Notes: generated by a model not told the origin, from the sequence alone. A DNA stretch of 37,750 nucleotides from Gammaproteobacteria bacterium (GCA_021324095.1 JAJPJT010000037.1:1-37750); one strand, 5' to 3'; positions 1 to 7,219 are shown, counted from the first letter of the stretch. Numbers and translations: made by a program.

Positions 1-74
1 ATCCTTCTTGTAACCGGCATCCCAAATAATGAACAGCAAATCAGTAGCTTACGTGAGCTCATAATGAGCGCCGA

Positions 75-103
75 TTCACGCTGTAAAAAATTGTATCTAT
101 AAT
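75..103 (+). promoter_or_regulatory. sigma-70-type promoter of the sigma-54 activator gene
   Basis: A perfect TATAAT (-10) at 98-103 is preceded, after 17 bases, by TTCACG at 75-80, which matches four of six bases of the -35 consensus. Transcription would start near 110, giving a leader of about 35 bases before the activator gene. This suggests the activator is made by housekeeping polymerase, not from a sigma-54 promoter. Assigned from sequence only. Confidence 0.5.
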
Positions 104-145
104 CGCCGCACAGGGGAGCCTCGGAGACCACAAGGAGTGGGATCC

Positions 146-1594
146 ATGGGTTCTCGGGCGGGCCACGTTCTTCTGGTCAACGGCAATGCTGGCCACGATT
201 CGAAGGTCAAGGCAGCCGCGCGTGCCAGTGATTGCCAGTTGACCGTCGTGGCGGATCTTCAGTCGGCCCGCAAACTGCTGGTGAAAAAGCAGTTTGATTT
301 GATCCTGATCAATCCCGCACCGTCGAACGGCGACAGCCTGGACCTCGTCCGGGACCTGGACCTGACACAGCAAGGACGCTTCGTCGTGGCCGGGGACATC
401 GCCCACGTCGACGACGTACGGGAATCGAACCCACGGGGCTTCGAGCATCTCGTTGGGCCGATCTCGATCGAGATGCTGACGCGGCTGATGCAAGACTCCG
501 TGCTGCGCACTCCGTCGCGGGAGATTCCCGCTGACGGCCAGTTCCGCGGCATGTTCGGCAGAACGATGCGCATGCAGGCATTGTTCGAGAACATCCGCCG
601 CGTTGCGCCGCTGGAAGTCGGAGTGCTGGTCCATGGCGAAAGCGGCACCGGCAAGGAACTGGTTGCTCAGGCAGTGCACCTGCTCAGCGGCCGCAGCGGC
701 AATTTCATTGCCGTGAACTGCGGCGCCATTTCGCCCGAGCTGTTGAGCAGCCAGTTGTTCGGTCACGAACGCGGTTCCTTCACGGGCGCGACGCAATTGC
801 ACGCCGGCTATTTCGAGCAGGCCCGCGGCGGCACGCTGTTTCTCGATGAAATCACCGAGATGCCGCGAACGCTGCAGGTCTATCTGCTGCGGGTGATCGA
901 GACACACCGCCTGACCCGCGTGGGCGGTTCGCGCGAAATTCCGGTCGACGTGCGGGTGATCGCCGCCTCCAACCGCGATCTGCAACACGCGGTCGCGGCG
1001 GGCGATCTGCGTTCCGATCTCTATTTCCGCCTGCTCGAATTTCCGCTGGAGGTGCCGCCGTTGCGGGAGCGTCGTGACGACATACCGCTGCTGGCGCAGC
1101 ACTTCCTCGATCAACTGAATGAAAGGTACGGCACCAGCAAGCATTTCGCCGCGCACGCCCTCGAAAGACTGAGCGAGCGCCCATGGCCAGGCAACGTGCG
1201 CGAACTGCTGCACACGGTCCGGCGCCAATACATCATGACGGGCGATGCCGGCGTACTCGAGATCCAGGACGAAGCCAGGCAGGTGCTGTACCGGCGCGCC
1301 TCGGATGAGCGGCAACCCGTGCGCCGCGACGGTGTCGAACCCGAAGCGTTCGGCTTATCGCGCAGAACCAACGACACGATACGTTTCAGGGTTGGCACCA
1401 CGTTCGAGGAAATCGAACGCGAGGTGCTTTTGCAAACGTTGGCCCATGTCCACTACAACAAACGGGAAGCGGCGCGCGTCTTGGGCGTTTCACTCAAGAC
1501 GATCTACAACAAGCTGCTACGTTATCGCTCGCAGGGATTGATCGGCGAGGACGTGCTGGGCAATTCCCCGGAAGACCATGGACGGGCGGCCTGA
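146..1594 (+). CDS. sigma-54-dependent enhancer-binding transcriptional activator
   Basis: An AAA+ activator that remodels sigma-54 RNA polymerase by ATP hydrolysis. I chose ATG 146 because AAGGAG (132-137) lies eight bases upstream; an in-frame GTG at 137 overlaps that site. Residues 1-120 resemble a receiver domain but have Asn56 where the phospho-acceptor Asp is expected, so normal phosphorylation is unlikely (FleQ also has an atypical receiver). The AAA+ domain carries Walker A GESGTGKE (164-171), loop motif GSFTGA (210-215, a variant of GAFTGA) and Walker B GGTLFLDE (228-235). A Fis-type helix-turn-helix lies at the C-terminus (near YNKREAARVLGVSLKTIYNK). It converges with the end of the minus-strand Fap-like operon, whose first gene has a strong sigma-54 promoter, so it is the obvious candidate regulator. 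The family call is firm; the target is inferred. Confidence 0.93.
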   Translation: MGSRAGHVLLVNGNAGHDSKVKAAARASDCQLTVVADLQSARKLLVKKQFDLILINPAPSNGDSLDLVRDLDLTQQGRFVVAGDIAHVDDVRESNPRGFEHLVGPISIEMLTRLMQDSVLRTPSREIPADGQFRGMFGRTMRMQALFENIRRVAPLEVGVLVHGESGTGKELVAQAVHLLSGRSGNFIAVNCGAISPELLSSQLFGHERGSFTGATQLHAGYFEQARGGTLFLDEITEMPRTLQVYLLRVIETHRLTRVGGSREIPVDVRVIAASNRDLQHAVAAGDLRSDLYFRLLEFPLEVPPLRERRDDIPLLAQHFLDQLNERYGTSKHFAAHALERLSERPWPGNVRELLHTVRRQYIMTGDAGVLEIQDEARQVLYRRASDERQPVRRDGVEPEAFGLSRRTNDTIRFRVGTTFEEIEREVLLQTLAHVHYNKREAARVLGVSLKTIYNKLLRYRSQGLIGEDVLGNSPEDHGRAA

Positions 1595-1603
1595 ACTTGC
1601 GGC

Positions 1604-1975
1604 CTAGTCCACCTTGTCGTGGACCCGATCGTGCCCATCCGGCGTTTTCGCACAGTAGCCCCAGCAGGTCGCGTTCGCCGTCACGCCGTGCTCTTCCCAG
1701 CGCCAGGCTACGGGCACCATCCCGCTCGCGCTCGCGATCTCACCGCGTGCAGTCCAGGAAACCACGCACTGCCTTTCGACTTGCAGCATCCCGGGCGGAA
1801 GCACCGCGAAATCCTGCTCTGACAAATGCATGTGCGGTACGCAGACCGCGAGATGGTATTTCGAGAGGCGCCGGATCATGTCCTGGACTTCCGGCAGGGA
1901 TACGGCCGCAATCGCAGCCTCGATTTCGGGGGCCATGGCACTTCGCGAAACGGCAGTGGTGTCGACAGAGGACAT
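1604..1975 (-). CDS. small protein of unknown function at the end of the Fap-like operon
   Basis: A 123-residue protein I do not recognise. It has no signal peptide or membrane segment, so it is probably cytoplasmic. It contains several cysteines and histidines (YHLAVCVPHMH, ATCWGYC), which could bind metal, but no known motif is evident. AAGGAG lies seven bases before the ATG. It starts 45 bases after the stop of the outer-membrane barrel gene on the same strand, so it is probably the last gene of the operon, and it ends ten bases from the convergent sigma-54 activator gene. Coding is supported by the ribosome binding site and snug spacing. Confidence 0.65.
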   Translation of the reverse strand: MSSVDTTAVSRSAMAPEIEAAIAAVSLPEVQDMIRRLSKYHLAVCVPHMHLSEQDFAVLPPGMLQVERQCVVSWTARGEIASASGMVPVAWRWEEHGVTANATCWGYCAKTPDGHDRVHDKVD

Positions 1976-2020
1976 TGGGCTCTCCTTGCATTGTCGGTGG
2001 GGCGCCTGACGGCGTGAAAC

Positions 2021-3445
2021 CTAAAATGTCATCGGCAACCGCATGGTCAACGTGACATCGGGTGTATCGCGCGTCACACCCACGCCCAACGCCACATTCA
2101 AGGTTCGGCGATCGGTGAGCCTGTAGGAGCCGCCGATCAGAAGGGTGCCGAGGACGGTGCGCGTCGAACCCGGCAGGGTCTGGCCATTCGCCTTGGTCGA
2201 ACCGACGAAGCTCTGGTCGTAGCCGAAGCTGATCAGCGCCCTGTCGTTCAGTGCCAGTCCCATGCCGACGCTGGCGTCGTAGACATCGCCCACATCGACA
2301 TTGCCGAGCGGCTGCTTCGCACCGCCCACGAGCGTGAGGCTCACGTTGTCGCGCGGAAAATTGTGCAGGTAGCTCAGGTTGCCGAAGAACACTACGGGAT
2401 CGGAGGGATACAACCAGGTCAGGCCGGGTTGCAGCGAATAGAAGCCGGAGCCTGTCGGCATCTCCAGCGGCAGGCCGGTGCCGGTGGTGTTTTCGATGCA
2501 GCGCTGCACGCAATCGGTGGTGACCTCGAACGGATCCGTGCCAGTGCGCGACTTGAAGCGCAGCCAGCCGACGTAATAGGCCCGGTCCGCGCCGCCATTG
2601 TTGATTTGATAGCGCAGCGTGGCTTCCACGTCGCCGAGGCCCTTGCCGTCGGTGGTGAAGACCCGGTCGGTGGCGCTGCCGGTAAAGATTTCGCGGCTGG
2701 TGGTATCTGTGTGTCCGTCCACGTAAGGCACACGCACCTCGACTTCCAGCCGGTTGGTGATGCCGTAGCGCATCGTCATTTCGGCAGTCTGGGTGGTGAT
2801 CCTGACCTGGCGCACGTCGATCAGGCCGATCAACAGCGCCGGGATGATGGTGTAGCCGATCAACGCCACACGGTCGGTCGAGGAATAGCCGAACTGATAG
2901 GACGGCTCCAGCACGAATTTGCCGCGCGGCGTGAGTACGCCGGGCTGTTCGAAGATCGGCGCGACGGGAGGCGGCCGGTTGTCGCTGGCTGGCGCCTTGC
3001 CGACCGTCTCCTGTGCGACGTCGGCCGCCGTGTAGGGAACCGTGCCATCGGGATTGGGCATCGGTTGCGTCGTCGATCCCGCTGCGACCGCCGCCGTTCC
3101 CGCACGCTGCGACGCCAGCGTGCCTGCCTCCACGCTCTTGCGCAACGCGAGGTATTGATTCTGTTGCAGGACCAGTTCGTGCTCAACTTGGGCCAGCCGG
3201 CGTCGATCGAGTTCCAGCATCCGCCGCTGCTCGGCGACCTCGCGGCGCAAGGCACGCAATTCCGCGGCTTGCCCCGTCAATTGCTGATGCACGGCAGCGG
3301 CAAGCGTCGATGAGGCGCTTGCAGGGACATCCGCGCCGCCGCTTTGCCCTGCCCAGGCCGCGGACAGGCCCGCAATCAACAGCAAGCCCGCGCAGCCGGC
3401 TGCGAAGGACTTGCGTGATTCATGTTCGGACGTTTGCACCTTCAT
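2021..3445 (-). CDS. fapF: FapF-like outer-membrane secretion channel (coiled coil plus beta-barrel)
   Basis: A 474-residue exported protein. ATG 3445 is chosen over an upstream in-frame start because GGGAGG sits just ahead of it and the protein then begins with a signal peptide (hydrophobic GLLLIAGLSAAWA). Roughly residues 45-100 form a charged, heptad-like coiled coil (VHQQLTGQAAELRALRREV and following). A Pro-rich linker follows, then a C-terminal domain of alternating strands ending in Phe (MRLPMTF), typical of outer-membrane barrels. Pseudomonas FapF, which exports amyloid subunits, has the same plan: signal, trimeric coiled coil, barrel. Its place at the end of an operon with a C39 peptidase and Gly/Asn-rich exported proteins supports this role. 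Such proteins are often labelled only as hypothetical or transporter. Confidence 0.75.
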   Translation of the reverse strand: MKVQTSEHESRKSFAAGCAGLLLIAGLSAAWAGQSGGADVPASASSTLAAAVHQQLTGQAAELRALRREVAEQRRMLELDRRRLAQVEHELVLQQNQYLALRKSVEAGTLASQRAGTAAVAAGSTTQPMPNPDGTVPYTAADVAQETVGKAPASDNRPPPVAPIFEQPGVLTPRGKFVLEPSYQFGYSSTDRVALIGYTIIPALLIGLIDVRQVRITTQTAEMTMRYGITNRLEVEVRVPYVDGHTDTTSREIFTGSATDRVFTTDGKGLGDVEATLRYQINNGGADRAYYVGWLRFKSRTGTDPFEVTTDCVQRCIENTTGTGLPLEMPTGSGFYSLQPGLTWLYPSDPVVFFGNLSYLHNFPRDNVSLTLVGGAKQPLGNVDVGDVYDASVGMGLALNDRALISFGYDQSFVGSTKANGQTLPGSTRTVLGTLLIGGSYRLTDRRTLNVALGVGVTRDTPDVTLTMRLPMTF

Positions 3446-3497
3446 CGCCCCTCCCTTTGGCGCCGGACCCATTTGGTGCGGCGCCGTGCCTGCCGCA

Positions 3498-4034
3498 TCA
3501 CTGGCCTCGTGAGTTGACGAGAGCCGATTGCAGGGTGTTGGCAAGATTCAAAGAGTTGAACTGGCTGAGATTCCTGACGGTCGTGTCGAGCGTGGTCAGC
3601 GCCTGGATCTGCTGGCTGTTCAAGCTGTTCTGGATCACGATCGCGCCCGTCGCCCGGTTGAAGGAAGCCGGATCGATGAAATTGGCGGGACCGTTACGTA
3701 TCAGGGTGGCGCCATTGACCAGCGTTGCCAGTGCGTTGGCCTGGGCGCCGTCGATCCGCGTGAGATCCGGGATGTTGACGCTGACGCTGGCGACAAGATT
3801 GCCGTTGATGTAGATCGCGCGGGTGATGCCGAACGACGCCACCAGGCCGCCGCCCAGATCGAAACCGCCGCGGAAATCCGAGAGGCGGGCGTCGCTCACC
3901 GGCATCGACGCGAATGGCAGATCGGACATTGTTCGCGCGCTCCCCATTGCGGCAGGCTGTGCCGCGTGCGCCGTTCCGGCCAACAGGGCTGCGGTGCCCA
4001 GCGTGAAAAACCATGACCCTCGTCCGGCTTTCAT
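3498..4034 (-). CDS. exported FapE-like minor fibre component or chaperone
   Basis: A 178-residue protein with a signal peptide (TLGTAALLAGTAHA, cleavage near residue 24). The mature part has a hydrophobic, strand-prone stretch (GLVASFGITRAIYINGNLVA) and a C-terminal segment with IQNSLNSQQIQALTTLDTTV near residues 134-153. That segment resembles the C-termini of the two upstream exported proteins. It has no cysteine. The gene lies 13 bases after the C39 peptidase gene and before the barrel gene, the position of fapE in Pseudomonas. FapE is an extracellular accessory protein found in small amounts in fibrils. The assignment rests on position and the shared C-terminal motif, not on overall similarity that I could measure. 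Confidence 0.6.
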   Translation of the reverse strand: MKAGRGSWFFTLGTAALLAGTAHAAQPAAMGSARTMSDLPFASMPVSDARLSDFRGGFDLGGGLVASFGITRAIYINGNLVASVSVNIPDLTRIDGAQANALATLVNGATLIRNGPANFIDPASFNRATGAIVIQNSLNSQQIQALTTLDTTVRNLSQFNSLNLANTLQSALVNSRGQ

Positions 4035-4047
4035 GTCCCGTCCTCGT

Positions 4048-4734
4048 TCAAAAGCCGTCCGTGCCGCTCTTGGGCATCACGATGTCATAAAGCCCACGGC
4101 GGTCGATGCCGGCGGCGAGCATGGCCATCGGTGCGGCGCGCCAGTCGTCGCGGCTGTTGAAGGTCGCGCGATTGCGGTGATTGTGGATCACGAACACCAA
4201 ATGGTTCTTCCATGACTTTTCGAATTCCGCTTCAGGAATCGATCGCGTGCCCTTGGCCGGGTCGCCGATCAGGACGCGCCCGGCGAGCATGCCCTTGATC
4301 ACCACGAAGTGGTGGTAGCCGTGTTCGTCGATGAGCACGATGGCCGGCAGGCGGGCTTGTTCCAGCTTTTCCAGCGGCACGATGAAACCGTCGGCTTCGA
4401 AACCCAAGGCCGCGAGAAAGCGCTTGATGTCAAGCAGCGAGAATCCCTGTTTGCTGATCCTGGCGCGATCACCGTGCGCGAACATGGCCGCGAACGCGGT
4501 CTGTTCGCTCATCGGAAAGCCGTACTGATAGGTGAGCAATGTCGCGACCGCCGCCGAGCCGCAACTGAAGTCGTACTTCTGATGGATGGTGTTGCGGAAC
4601 CGCTGCTCCTTCAACGTGGTGACGTGCACGCGGTAGTTGGCGCCGGCGACACCCGTCAATTGTGCGTTGCCCGCGGCTGCGCACAGCGGCACCAGTGCCA
4701 GCAACCACGCGATGCACGACGCGCGGCGTTTCAT
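4048..4734 (-). CDS. fapD: FapD-like exported C39-family cysteine peptidase
   Basis: A 228-residue protein with an N-terminal signal peptide (CIAWLLALVPLCAAAGNA) followed by a papain-like C39 domain. The catalytic set is visible: Cys58 in YDFSCGSAA, His142 in GYHHFVVIKG and Asp158 in IGDPAKG. C39 domains usually sit at the N-terminus of bacteriocin ABC exporters. Here the domain stands alone, is exported and has no ATPase nearby, which is the FapD arrangement. FapD is needed for secretion of Fap fibrils. The start overlaps the stop of the preceding gene by four bases (ATGA), so translation is probably coupled. Catalytic residues are seen directly; the FapD role comes from family and context. 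Confidence 0.82.
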   Translation of the reverse strand: MKRRASCIAWLLALVPLCAAAGNAQLTGVAGANYRVHVTTLKEQRFRNTIHQKYDFSCGSAAVATLLTYQYGFPMSEQTAFAAMFAHGDRARISKQGFSLLDIKRFLAALGFEADGFIVPLEKLEQARLPAIVLIDEHGYHHFVVIKGMLAGRVLIGDPAKGTRSIPEAEFEKSWKNHLVFVIHNHRNRATFNSRDDWRAAPMAMLAAGIDRRGLYDIVMPKSGTDGF

Positions 4735-5126
4735 GGCTGCATCTGCACGTTCACGACGGTGGCGTTCTGGATCAGCACGCTATTGCCGCTGTTCTGGATC
4801 ACCATCGACAAGCCGGCCGCGTTGCCGAAGGCACCGCCGCCGATCCAGTTCATCCCGGTACCGACGTTCTCCGTCGAATTGTTGGAGACACTGCCGTTGA
4901 TGCTGATGCTTTGGGTGACGTTGCTGCCGCCGCTCAGGTTCGCCAGCGCCGCCGGAGCAACGCTCGGCCCAAATCCGGCCAGCGTGCCGCCTGCGCGCGC
5001 AGGTTTCGTGGAAGAGGGTACCGCGGCGACCCCGTGCGAAGTCGGCGGCACGGCCCCCGCTACGAACGGACAACCCGCGCCCAACAGCGCGAATGCGCAC
5101 CCGATGCTGCTAGCCGTGAGCCGCAT
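4731..5126 (-). CDS. small exported Asn/Gly-rich protein, candidate amyloid nucleator or minor subunit
   Basis: A 131-residue protein. ATG 5126 is chosen because GAGGAGG lies seven bases upstream and a signal-like segment follows (SSIGCAFALLGAGCPFVAGA). The two cysteines lie in that segment; the context LGAGC is a poor lipobox, so lipoprotein status is doubtful. After a Pro/Ala-rich linker, residues 67-131 are rich in Asn, Ser, Gly and Val, with SISINGSVSNNSTENVG, then QNSGNSVLIQNATVVNVQ at the C-terminus, a composition typical of beta-stacking amyloid repeats. It follows the large Gly-rich gene after a 95-base spacer holding a stem-loop and overlaps the peptidase gene by four bases. In Fap systems this position holds subunit genes (fapB/fapC). 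Confidence 0.65.
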   Translation of the reverse strand: MRLTASSIGCAFALLGAGCPFVAGAVPPTSHGVAAVPSSTKPARAGGTLAGFGPSVAPAALANLSGGSNVTQSISINGSVSNNSTENVGTGMNWIGGGAFGNAAGLSMVIQNSGNSVLIQNATVVNVQMQP

Positions 5127-5172
5127 GATCAGCCTCCTCGACCGCGCGCTGCGCGAAACGAATCCTCGCCTG

Positions 5173-5206
5173 CCCGCGGCGCGGAGCATCCTTTCCGCGC
5201 CGCGGG
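5173..5206 (-). other. GC-rich stem-loop between first and second operon genes
   Basis: Bases 5173-5185 (CCCGCGGCGCGGA) and 5194-5206 are exact reverse complements, giving a 13-bp stem with an 8-base loop. It starts 16 bases past the stop of the Gly-rich gene. No T-run follows on the minus strand, so it is not a classical terminator. It could stall RNA decay or partly reduce downstream expression, giving more of the first product than the rest. The structure is certain; the role is inference. Confidence 0.6.
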
Positions 5207-5221
5207 ACTCCTCGCCCTGAC

Positions 5222-6148
5222 TCAATGGCTGACCGTGAGGTTGGCCTGCACCGTGACGCCCTGCTGGACCAGCGATGCCGCGCCGCTGTTCTCCGCCATC
5301 GTCGTGATGCCGGCCGCCGAGACTGCGGTGTTGTTCATCTGGTTCGACATGTCGAACGAACCCGCATTGACCGAGTTCGAACCGCCTGCGCCACCCATAC
5401 CGCCGGTTCCGCCGTAAGCGGTACCGCCCGAACCGGAACCGCCCGCACCGCCGGCGGCACCCGCACCGCCCGTTGCGGACGAACTGCCGCCCGCGCCGCC
5501 GGAACCGGAAGTACCGGTAGAACTTGCCATCGAACTGCCACCGGTGCCGCTTCCGCCCGCACCGCTGGCGCCACCTGCACCGCCCGTTCCGCCGGTCGCG
5601 GTGCCACCCGCGCCTGCGGTGCCATAGCTTCCGTTGGCATCGCCGCCGCGCGCGTGTGCCGAAGCGCCGCCGCCGCTGCCGCCGGCACCGCTGTATCCGC
5701 CCGCAGCGAATCCACCGATCGAATAACTGGAACCGGTGCTGTTGCTGGAATCGCCGCCACGACCGGTACGGGCATGCGCATTGCCGCCCGAACCGCCGTA
5801 GCCACCATTTCCACCAATGCCCACCGCGCCGTAGCCGCTGCCGCCGGCCGCACCGCCACCGCCGTTCGCGTTGCCCATGTTGTTGGCGACATTACCGATA
5901 CCGGACACGCTTATGCCGGATACCGAACCGCTCAACACGCTTTCCGCCACCACGCTGGTGGTGTTGAACGACGACGTATTGGTGGTGTTGTAGGACGACG
6001 CGATGGACGACGTTGCGGTGCCGTGATTGTTGGCCGCCGCGCTGCCGTCACCGTTGGCGTAGGCGTCTTGCGCCTGCGCGGACATCGAAAATGCCATCGA
6101 CAGGCCCACACCCAGGCAGACCGCCGAAGCCAACTGTGTTTTGCGCAT
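5222..6148 (-). CDS. exported glycine-rich protein, candidate major fibre (amyloid) subunit
   Basis: A 308-residue protein with a signal peptide (cleavage near residue 26, SAQAQ). The mature N-terminus is rich in Asn, Ser and Thr. The middle, roughly residues 92-258, is low-complexity Gly/Ala/Ser with many GG and GGAGG units. The last 50 residues become Asn-rich again and end with NSGAASLVQQGVTVQANLTV, similar to the C-termini of the other two exported proteins in the operon. The mature chain has no cysteine. AAGGAG precedes the ATG, and the gene is first behind the sigma-54 promoter, as expected of the most abundant product. The role as fibre subunit is inferred from composition, export and its neighbours. 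A plain glycine-rich surface protein is the alternative. Confidence 0.72.
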   Translation of the reverse strand: MRKTQLASAVCLGVGLSMAFSMSAQAQDAYANGDGSAAANNHGTATSSIASSYNTTNTSSFNTTSVVAESVLSGSVSGISVSGIGNVANNMGNANGGGGAAGGSGYGAVGIGGNGGYGGSGGNAHARTGRGGDSSNSTGSSYSIGGFAAGGYSGAGGSGGGASAHARGGDANGSYGTAGAGGTATGGTGGAGGASGAGGSGTGGSSMASSTGTSGSGGAGGSSSATGGAGAAGGAGGSGSGGTAYGGTGGMGGAGGSNSVNAGSFDMSNQMNNTAVSAAGITTMAENSGAASLVQQGVTVQANLTVSH

Positions 6149-6192
6149 TGCCGTTTCTCCTTAGATTTGCCGGTTTGGCGGATCAAAAAGAG

Positions 6193-6208
6193 AGCACGAG
6201 CCATGCCA
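6193..6208 (-). promoter_or_regulatory. sigma-54 (-24/-12) promoter of the Fap-like operon
   Basis: Read on the minus strand, TGGCATG (6208-6202) matches the -24 consensus TGGCACG at six of seven positions, and after four bases GTGCT (6197-6193) provides the -12 GC. GG and GC are separated by the required ten bases. Transcription would start near 6182, about 35 bases before the ATG of the Gly-rich gene and upstream of its AAGGAG. The adjacent sigma-54 activator gene supports the assignment. Confidence 0.75.
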
Positions 6209-6259
6209 GCGATGTGCAGGCAAAACCCTGTCGAACGACTTCCAGAATTTCATGAGCTT

Positions 6260-6284
6260 GCGCGACGCTCTTGAAGCGTCGCGC
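6260..6284. promoter_or_regulatory. perfect inverted repeat, candidate activator (UAS) site
   Basis: GCGCGACGCT at 6260-6269 is repeated as an exact reverse complement at 6275-6284, with five bases between. Its centre is about 90 bp upstream of the predicted start from the sigma-54 promoter, the usual distance for enhancer-binding protein sites. No T-run flanks it on either strand, which argues against a terminator. Binding by the activator encoded at 146-1594 is inference. Confidence 0.5.
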
Positions 6285-6589
6285 GCCGATAGCCATGGTA
6301 TTTCCTGCAAAAACCTTGCAGCTTTTACACGATGATCGGTCGTGTGCGCGCGCCGATGAACCCGTCAACAAGTTCTGATTGCCCGCCAATGAAGCATGTG
6401 AATGTCCATTGCCGATGCGGATTTCCGACACGCTTGCACCCGTCCTGGCGGCGTAACAACACGTTCACACGGCGACCGCCCCGCAAGAGACCACTGCGCC
6501 AGGCGAACGGCGTATCCATCGCGGCGACTTGATGCGCGCAACATCCAGACGCATATCTTGGGGGCTCTCAAACGTTCAAGGAGACCTTC
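6285..6589. other. non-coding stretch between the operon control region and the GST gene
   Basis: I see no convincing gene here. The right end should hold the promoter of the GST gene: TTGATG at 6529-6534 followed after 17 bases by CATATC (6552-6557) is only a weak candidate. AAGGAG lies just before the GST start codon. Confidence 0.4.
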
Positions 6590-7219
6590 ATGAAGCTCTA
6601 CAGTTTTCCGGGATCTTGCGCCCTCGCCAGCCACATAGCGCTTGAATGGTCAGGCAAGCCCTATTCGGTGGAATTGATCAAGAAAGACGATCTGGACCAG
6701 GTCAAATTCAGGCAACTGAACCCGAGCCATCACGTGCCCATCCTGGAGGGCGACGGTTGGGTGCTCGACCAGAACGCCGCGATCCTTGGCTATATCGCCG
6801 CCATCGCGCCCGAAGCCAAATTGCATGGCGACGGTTCGTCACTCGGTCGCGCAGAAGTCGATCGCTGGCTGGGCCTCGTCAATTCGGAAATCCATCCAGC
6901 CTACAAGCCGCTGTTCGGCACCACGTCCTACCTCGGTGACGAAACCGTGATCGAGAAGACCAAGGACAATGCACGCCGGCAACTGCGTAAGATGTTCGAA
7001 CGCTGCAACACGCAACTCGGCAAGCACCCGTGGATTGCCGGCGACACCAGATCGATCGCCGATGCTTACCTGTTCGTGATGCTGATGTGGTCGCACCTCG
7101 TCCAGGTGGACCTCACCGGCCTCGACAATCTGAAGAAGTACGAGCAGCGGATGCGCGCCGAGGCGGCCGTCAAGAAGGCGCTGAAGGACGAGCGACTCGA
7201 CCAGGCGCATGCGGCTTGA
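6590..7219 (+). CDS. beta-class glutathione S-transferase
   Basis: A 209-residue cytoplasmic enzyme that conjugates or reduces substrates with glutathione. The N-terminal thioredoxin-like domain begins MKLYSFPGSCALASH, with Cys10 at the position that marks bacterial beta-class enzymes. The glutathione-binding elements HHVPIL and the acidic/Asn segment DQNAAILGYI follow. The helical C-terminal domain contains the N-capping motif region IAGDTRSIADAYLFV. Length is normal. AAGGAG precedes the ATG. It stands alone, converging on prpC across a repeat element. Substrate unknown. Confidence 0.92.
   Translation: MKLYSFPGSCALASHIALEWSGKPYSVELIKKDDLDQVKFRQLNPSHHVPILEGDGWVLDQNAAILGYIAAIAPEAKLHGDGSSLGRAEVDRWLGLVNSEIHPAYKPLFGTTSYLGDETVIEKTKDNARRQLRKMFERCNTQLGKHPWIAGDTRSIADAYLFVMLMWSHLVQVDLTGLDNLKKYEQRMRAEAAVKKALKDERLDQAHAA

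Noticed and set aside
59..1315. Long open frame on the minus strand opposite the sigma-54 activator gene
   Set aside because: It is the antisense shadow of a gene with full AAA+ motifs; the translation is Arg/Gln/His-rich with no recognisable domain.
4048..4734. C39 peptidase as part of a bacteriocin export system
   Set aside because: No ABC transporter, no membrane domain and no double-glycine leader peptides nearby; instead a signal peptide and a barrel gene are present.
5225..6274. 349-codon plus-strand frame opposite the Gly-rich gene
   Set aside because: The Arg/Ala/Thr-rich product is the complement of Gly/Ala/Ser codons; the minus strand has a signal peptide, ribosome binding site and promoter.
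6260..6284. Inverted repeat as an intrinsic terminator
   Set aside because: No T-run follows on either strand and no gene ends nearby on either side.
6304..6320. Possible second -24/-12 promoter on the minus strand (CTGCAAG-N4-TTGCA)
   Set aside because: The -12 part is perfect, but the highly conserved GG of the -24 box is missing, and a much better promoter lies at 6193-6208.
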